Assembly: GCA_911728435.2 (NCBI GenBank)
Contig: OU452211.1
Coordinates: 2,914,001 to 2,978,000 of the forward strand
From: Apoderus coryli
Lineage: Eukaryota > Arthropoda > Insecta > Coleoptera > Attelabidae
Direction of reading: 5' to 3'
DNA: 64,000 nucleotides
This document shows positions 57,401 to 64,000 of this stretch, piece after piece; the stretch's first letter is position 1, and each line of letters begins with the position of its first letter. A program made the translations under genes and the position numbers. The notes under the pieces were generated by a model, which saw only the letters and a list, made by a program, of their open reading frames with translations, had not been told where the DNA came from and searched no databases.

Positions 57401-58106
57401 ATTTTGAATAGAAAAACTCCACAATTTAATTTTGTGTTTTTCTACAAAATATCAAATAAAGAATAACAGCTCACGTTTCGTTGACTTATTTACATCCTCA
57501 GCACTCGAGACTGTATATTATGTGGAAATAAAAACGTTTGTTTTATGATACAAACCCAGTTTACCAAATAGAAAAATGTTTGAAATCTTGGCACCTAAAG
57601 TGAAATAATTATATTCAACCATTTAATATATTGAATTGATAAATTGAAAAGCACATATATATGATTTTTACACAAAAAAAATTAAGTACATTGGAGGAAC
57701 AAAAAGAATGCAAACATAAATAAATAATAAATAAGGTAACATTATTAGAAATATATGGGGACACAAAATTTTTAATAAAATCATTCTAATTAATTCATGT
57801 TAAAGAAAATCCGAAAATTGACGACAGGTATTTTGGTTTACAGATTCCAATTTATTTATTTATTAAAAATAAAACTTTAATTAAGAAAAACAAAATAGTT
57901 TACCACAGTTGAACTAGTTGGTGATAAATTAAACATTAATCCTGAGTTGCATCATCCATACCCCGAAAAAGCATACTTTCATCCCCCTTGATATATTTTA
58001 TTAATTTATTTAAATAACAAGATACAGTGCGTCTATCCTACTAAAACACCCCCAAAACACAGAATCAATTAATATATTTTTAAAACCAATCCAACACTAT
58101 AATATA
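54493..58106. other. intergenic, AT-rich
   Basis: No gene was recognised. TAGGTAGGTAGGTAGG occurs at 55435-55450. A long A-rich, poorly coding tract covers about 56640-57200. A short palindrome GGCCATCTGGCC lies near 55023. ORFs here are short and have no recognisable motif. Confidence 0.6.
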
Positions 58107-59845
58107 CAGGGTGTCCTACGGTGGCAACCCAATAGATTATTTCATAAACTACTTCGAATTGAATTTTGAAAATTTCAGTGTCTATATTGTCAAATATGCT
58201 CTACTCAAATAATATAATAGCAACTTTGTTATTTTAAATGGAACACCCTATATATTATTACATTTTTGGATTCTAAATAAGATTTCAGACATATTTCATG
58301 TATCATGTGCTATACCTAACGTCAGTCATTTTTGACTTATATCAAGATTTATGTCAAAATTGACAGTTTAGGGCTCCATAAGAATTCCGTTTTTTCTTTG
58401 TAAATCAGTATTTAATAATTATTTTGCAGGTATTTTCTTTTCAGATGGGATCTTCTTTTTCGAACTGACGAGACATTTTCTGATTAGTTTATACAGGGTG
58501 GTCAAAAAAAATATATTGAAAACGGTTCAAGAAAAACAGTTGAAAGTCAATTTTTTCAAATGGAATGGGTATATTATTATTATTTTATCTTCCTTAGCAT
58601 TAAAAAATAATGCAATTTTGTAATAGGTTATCATTTTCTAAAATGCATAGTTTTCGCAAGATCGTCATTTTAAATTTTTTTGCATTTTTCTGCAGCGCCT
58701 ACCGTTGTCTCTCTCGAAGCTAGCTAATTAATTTAGTTAAGACTAAATGGGGGTCATATCGAACAATTAAATTAGTTTTATTTAAGAATTTCTTAATTTC
58801 TTGGTGTATTAGATTCTCAAAAAACAAAACATTCTAATTACGCATCCATGGAAAACAGGTGGCTCAAAAATTTAAGATCATTTCTAACTGCAACAGAAAA
58901 ATTTTAAATTAGTTTTGTTATCGTTAGTTGATTAACTTTTTTTAGTTGAAAATTTAATTAGTTTAATCTTCTGTTCATCTCTGCTGTATTATTTTAAATA
59001 TTAGTCTTAGTTCGTTGTAATACTTGATTTGTATACCTCCCAACCTGCTCTAAATGATTTCTCAAAATTCTTCCTAATTTCTCTAGTCATCGTTACCAAA
59101 TGGGGGTTTCTCTCGTTAAATACTCTACAGGTGATGTTAATCACTTTATTTTATTCTCCATGAATTAATAATAAATTTATAATATCAATAAGTATTTTTC
59201 ATTTTTATTAATTTGACGTTTAGTTTGACGTTAAAATGACAATACTCTCATGGCTAACTAAATTAATTAGCTAGCTTCCAGAGAGACAACGGTAGGCGAA
59301 AAATTTTAAATGACCATATTTCGAAAACTATACATTTTAGAAAATGATAACTTATTACAAAAATTGCATTATTTTTCAATGCTAAGGAAGATAAAATAAT
59401 AATAATATACCCATTCCATTTAAAAAAATTGACTTTCAACTGTTTTTCTTGAACCGTTTTCAATATAATTTTTTGACCACCCTGTATAAACTAATCAGAA
59501 AATGTCTTGTCAATTCGGAAAAGAAGATCCCCTCTGATAAGAAAATACCTGCAAAATAATTATTAAATACTGATTTACAAGGAAAAAACGGAATTCTTAT
59601 GGAGCCCTAAACTGTAAATTTTGACATAAATCTTGATATAAGTCAAAAACGACTGACGTTAGGTATAGGACATGATACATGAAATATGTCTGAAATCTTA
59701 TTTAGAATCCAAAAATGTAATAATATATAGGGTGTTCCATTTAAAATAACAAACATATTTGACAATATGGACACTGAAATTTTCAAAATTCAATTCGAAG
59801 TAGTTTCTGAAATAATCTAATGGGTTGCCACCGTAGGACACCCTG
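58107..59845. mobile_element. 1.74-kb near-perfect palindrome (large foldback element)
   Basis: CAGGGTGTCCTACGGTGGCA at 58107 is the complement of the end at 59845, with TA on both sides. The two arms stay inverted copies for roughly 600 bp each, down to the GCTAGCTAATTAATTTAG block at 58721-58738 and its complement near 59257-59274. The loop is about 510 bp. A second pair of element ends (CAGGGTGGTC at 58494 and its complement at 59484) lies symmetrically inside the arms. Only a few substitutions separate the arms. No protein was recognised. Confidence 0.93.
58494..59484. mobile_element. inner foldback element inside the palindrome
   Basis: The ends CAGGGTGGTC and GACCACCCTG, each flanked by TATA, define a 991-bp inner unit centred on the same axis as the outer one. 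Because the outer arms are also symmetrical, it may be a nested insertion at the centre of an older foldback or part of one structure. Confidence 0.75.
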
Positions 59846-61188
59846 TATAGCTTTAATTTAATACTGTTAATTGTCATTTCATACGTACAGATTCTACACT
59901 ATACTAACCCGATTTTTCCATACATGTGCACTGTGTCCCATAGTGAAAGCGCTTACGAGGTGTTTCCGTTGCTAGTAGAGATACATAGTGCAAAGTGCAG
60001 ATGCGTTTTTGAGATACAAAAGATGATCGAACACGCAGAATTTTTTAAGCATCAGTGGATTTTATAACTTTGCGTATTCGTAGATTATTTGGTTGTTATT
60101 AGAGAGGTTTTGTCTGTAAATCACGTAGGCTCAAACAAAATGGAACACTGTGTACATTAATGACTATAAAATTTCAAAAAGGTTCAAAGTTAGAAGATGT
60201 TTGTGTTTTTTTTGTTTGGTCCCCTTTTTGTTTCTGTATAGTTTCGACAAATTCAAAATCTGTATATTCATTAAGGATTTTAACTTATGAACAGCAATTT
60301 TGATTTGTTTAACTACTACTTTAAGAATTACCCCGTATATTAAATACGTATATATTTGTTAACATGGTACTTATCTGTGTGGTGTAGTGTTTTGAATCTG
60401 AATAGACCCACTGTATTATTTCATTCATTCTACCGGGTTGTCATTGATTTACAATTCAGAAAAGTAACAACATACTCCTTTACAGGATGTGTCCCTGCTT
60501 ACCTGTTAGCTAATACAATGTATTTAAACTCACAACAATACCTTTGTTTCGACAAGAGTTCATAACCGTCAGAAACAGTCAGGATTCTGCGCAAATCAAT
60601 TACACCGCATGTCAACAACGTTATAGGCAGAATCCTGACGGTTATGGGGTCTTGGGAAACAAACCAAATATTAATCGTAATATGACACATATAGGATGAG
60701 TACAAAGTACTGCCACCCTCAACGGCAAAAAAAAATGACAACCTGGTTTAGTTCATTTATTTTTTTTCTTTTGTTTTTTTTTTATTAATATAATGTACTA
60801 CTGGCACACTCTTGCATTTACAGTGACACTTTTGTTTTGTACAAATAGAATAGCTGTAAAAAAATTATCTTTTACTTTATTAATATTTTTTAAATCCTAT
60901 TTAACACATTATTATTATTATGTTTATGTTTTCTGTTGTTGCTTTATTATTTAATAAATGTCCTTGTTTAGTTTTTATTCTCATTAATAATAAATTTGTT
61001 TTCGAAAATATAAATATTTTTTGTTGTTTATTTGGTTTCGATATTCGACTGACCTTGGAAATCAATAATGTTGTCCCTCTTATTATACAATATGTTCTTC
61101 TCTCATAGTCCATTGTATTTTCTTTATTCTATTACTTATATTTGGTATTTTTTTATTTATTTATTATAACTATACATTCAATTTTTGG
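59846..61188. other. CELF 3' side (probable 3' UTR on the minus strand)
   Basis: AT-rich. The minus-strand stretch below 61189 should hold the CELF 3' UTR. A small inverted repeat CATAACCGTCAG ... CTGACGGTTATG lies at 60561-60647; its left arm carries a 10-bp internal duplication. No other gene was seen. Confidence 0.5.
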
Positions 61189-61460
61189 CTAATAGGGTTT
61201 AGATGCCTCTTTGGCTCGTTTTAGTTGTACCTTAAGACGTTTTGTACCGATTTGGAAACCGTTCATTGCGGAAATGGCCTGTTGGGCGGAATTGGCATTA
61301 TCAAACGATACGAAACCGAAGCACTTCGATAAATTGGTTTGTTTGTCTATGAACACCTTGGCGGATATCACTGGCCCAAATGGCAGAAATGTTGATGCTA
61401 AATCTGTGTCGGTGAACTCTTGCGGCAGATGATAGATGAATAAATTGCAGCCATCTGGTC
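61189..61460 (-). CDS. CELF: CELF/Bruno RNA-binding protein, last exon (RRM3)
   Basis: CELF/Bruno proteins bind GU-rich RNA and control splicing and translation. This minus-strand terminal exon starts after TTGATGATATTCCAG and needs one base from the previous exon (G|GA CCA). It encodes [20 protein letters not shown], a complete RRM3 with the RNP1 motif KCFGFVSF and RNP2 NLFIYHL, the linker core [13 protein letters not shown], and the fixed C-terminus [21 protein letters not shown]. This sequence is nearly invariant in CELF1-6 and Drosophila Bruno proteins. RRM1, RRM2 and the divergent linker must lie beyond 64000. Which Bruno paralogue it is cannot be told from RRM3. Confidence 0.96.
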
Positions 61461-64000
61461 CTGGAATATCATCAAAATACAGAAGAGTTAAAATGGAGTT
61501 GATTTGGAATTTTTGACTTTACCGGAAGGAGTAAACAAAAATTCAATACAAATTTTTTATAAACAAAATTGTTCCCACAAACCTTACCAAAAAAAAAAAT
61601 AAAATTAACACTTTAAAATGTAATCAAATAATCTATCGCACTAAACTATTTCAATTAATATAAAAGATTACAAAGTTCTTAACAAAAATCATGCAAAATA
61701 TTATTTAAAACTATACAAGCCGCTGACATGACCAAGGAAAAATCTAATAAATGTTAAAAAAAAACACTGCTTCAAACAAAATCTCTTGACGGCCTATGAT
61801 CGAAAGTCTTTCAATTTGAAAATGAATAGTATCCTCATCCAGCAGATTCACTTAGCCTGCTATCCTTGTTGGTGGCACCAGCTAACAGTGGACAATCGCC
61901 TTCTGATAAGTTTCATTAAAAATTTCATAACAATAAACTCATGCTTACATACCGATCTTTGGTAACAGAAAAATGGCATGCATCAATACGCATCTAATAT
62001 ACGCAGCGTGGATTTGATTGCTCAGAACAATGAGAATGCCTCACAATATTGAACGTTACAATATTTCAATGGTGAGCAATTAAATTCCAGCCACTCTGTT
62101 TAATATTTCTAATTACAATTACAATTAAATATAATAAATGAATTAATTATGTCATGCTGTACAAGGAAGTATTTTCTAAAAATTCTTTTATTATATATAA
62201 AAAATACGAGTAGGTTGATACATATTATTATGAAATAAATGACATACGTTTATTAGCTTTTAGTAGCCTTCTTCTGACAGCTAGAACAGTCAAATACAAC
62301 ATTTTGAAAGAACGTAGAAATGATATTGCTTTATATGATTGTTATTGTTGTTAAATAAAAACATAAAATATACATTCCACTATATTGTCAACATGGGGGC
62401 AGAGTCTAATAAAATTATTTATTAGACTATGATGGAGAGGACATTTGCTATTAATTTTTAATATAATATAATAATAAGAAGAAATACGTTTTATAATTTT
62501 CTTTATGTAAAAATTCGTAAAAGAACTACACAAATATTATCAGATAAGATAAACAAAAAACGATTAGAGTAAACTCTAAAAGTCGACAGGCATGATTTAT
62601 TAAACTGTCTTACAAGATAGACTTACTGACCGTTTCGGATATAAGGGTTGTTGGAAACGAGGGATGAAACGAAATGAAATAAAAAAAAAGCAGAGATACA
62701 AATCACGCAATTTGCTGTGCACGAAAATCAATAGAGCGAATCTTCTACAACAAAATAACTCTAATCTAATTTTGTATTCGAGAGTGTTTAGTCTAGCCAG
62801 AAGGGAGATTTTACCTTGCTAAAAGATGGAGTAGAAAATATTTTATTTGCATATAGTGTTGTTAAGGTAGTATATTTTCCGAAATATGGAAATATATAAG
62901 ACAAACAATTAAGCTTTTTGTAACAGACTCCATCACGAAAGAGTTTTTCGTTGATTTAATGAATTTTCTGAAGGATTCATGAAATATCAACCACATAGCA
63001 AGCCTTTATCTTGGTCGACCAACAATCGGAACACGGCTAATTTCGAGTTACATCACCATTCAAAAAAACCTTTAACAGATACCAGGATGGAAGAGTGTAT
63101 TGAATTTTTTAAAAACGTTTGCTACACTGCTTTTCATAAATATCGACCACTTAATTAAATCATATTTCAGTTTTGACAACTAGCCAAACAGCATTAGCAT
63201 TAAAAGGAAATCCATTTCCTATTCTATACTTGAAAAGTAAATATTTACATTAACAAATTGTTAAGAGTACCTACTTAAGTGCTGATTGAAAACACACTAC
63301 ATTATAGGTAATACGCAGTATTTAGTACTTTAGTATTATATTTTCAGTGTTTAGTAATAATTTTCATTATCCAAATACAATTTGGGTCAATGACTGGTCG
63401 TATTTAGCTTCTGCAGAAGTAGCACATACGCATACAAATACAAAAAAAAAAATAAAAATCAATTACCTAATCATGAAATGTGCGCCCTATAGCTATTATT
63501 GTATACATAAGTGGTGTATTTGACGCCAATTATACCACTTTCATGGTTAATTAATGATCATTGGAACACCACAGTGGCGTACCTTAAATATTTTCAATAA
63601 TAACAATGTTCAAGTGGTGAAAAGCTGCAGTATTGTGTTACTGCCATATTCACCACGGATTATTGACTTCAAGATCGGCAACGGCAACGGTCAGCATTCC
63701 CATTATTGTTGTTCTGTATCACCCTTTAAAGGCTTTTTTATATTGTGTAAGTCCCAAAAGGTGTTGTCCTGATGGCTTTACATTAAGCATCTAGCTGCAT
63801 TGCAACAACTAAATGACAAGAGGAAAATTGCATACTCATGGATAGGCCTGACGATAGATTGGGCATTTTCCAGTTTCGAGCCACCGTATTGAAAACATTC
63901 TATTAAAATTTTAAAATGGTCCCAAGATATTTTCCGAAAGGAATGAATTGCCTAGTTCGCTGTGGAACACCCGGTATGTATAATTTTAATGGTAAAAAAA
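61461..64000. other. CELF intron upstream of the last exon
   Basis: AT-rich sequence, minus-strand intron by position. I saw no further CELF exon and no recognisable transposase. GGAACACCCGGTATG near 63964 resembles a decayed TACAGGGTGTTCC element end. Confidence 0.6.

Noticed and set aside
59263..59463. Minus-strand ORF inside the palindrome arm
   Set aside because: Its sequence is also present inverted in the other arm. Composition is AT-driven and no motif is recognisable.
62351..63772. Short ORFs considered as additional CELF exons
   Set aside because: None has RRM motifs or suitable splice phases on the minus strand.
1..64000. CRISPR arrays, bacterial operons, ribosome-binding sites, tRNA or rRNA genes
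   Set aside because: No regularly spaced direct repeats, no bacterial gene layout and no tRNA-like or rRNA blocks were seen. The window is eukaryotic.

Overview
This window is nuclear DNA of an insect. It is AT-rich and carries spliced genes with GT-AG introns, single-copy animal orthologues and many eukaryotic transposons (copia, BEL/Pao, hAT, pogo-like, foldback elements). Scattered TACAGGGTG ends and TAGGTACCTACC-type motifs occur throughout. I cannot fix the insect order from sequence alone. All gene names rest on recognising the translated proteins, and exon borders were read by hand from reading phase and splice signals.

Layout. 1-2605: a 5'-truncated copia element, followed by a 538-bp foldback element, both probably in an intron of the next gene. 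3635-8225 (+): the 3' eleven coding exons of bazooka/Par-3 (PDZ3, aPKC site, 14-3-3/Par-1 site, lipid-binding tail). 9950-12200 (-): complete Nelf-A. 13040-14235 (+): complete Tfb4 (TFIIH p34), head-to-head with Nelf-A. 15705-30928 (+): an LRRFIP (Flightless-I interacting) coiled-coil gene with a probable second first exon and three possible last exons. 32579-33928 (-): RpS15A with a 5'-UTR exon that looks like a TOP leader. 35722-42087 (-): complete OCRL-type inositol polyphosphate 5-phosphatase in 16 coding exons. 42673-53644 (+): an RNF212/Zip3-type RING protein (meiotic crossover family) whose last intron is 9.8 kb and carries a pogo-like transposon. 61189-61460 (-): the last exon (RRM3) of a CELF/Bruno RNA-binding protein whose other exons lie beyond the window.

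The genes do not form one pathway. They cover polarity, transcription pausing, transcription and repair, a cytoskeletal adaptor, translation, phosphoinositide turnover, meiosis and RNA processing. The more unusual content is mobile DNA. LRRFIP holds a three-level nest (foldback element, then hAT, then BEL/Pao) with target-site duplications readable for the hAT and BEL layers and two identical 197-bp BEL LTRs. The RNF212-type gene holds a 2,685-bp pogo-like element with perfect 25-bp ends, an uninterrupted 638-residue transposase and a C-terminal PHD-like finger. A 1.74-kb near-perfect palindrome lies at 58107-59845. One repeat family has a short copy in LRRFIP and a copy in Ocrl expanded by about eight internal units. 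I found no clearly new multi-gene system. The best candidates for a second look are the LRRFIP alternative ends, the pogo-like element and the long palindrome.
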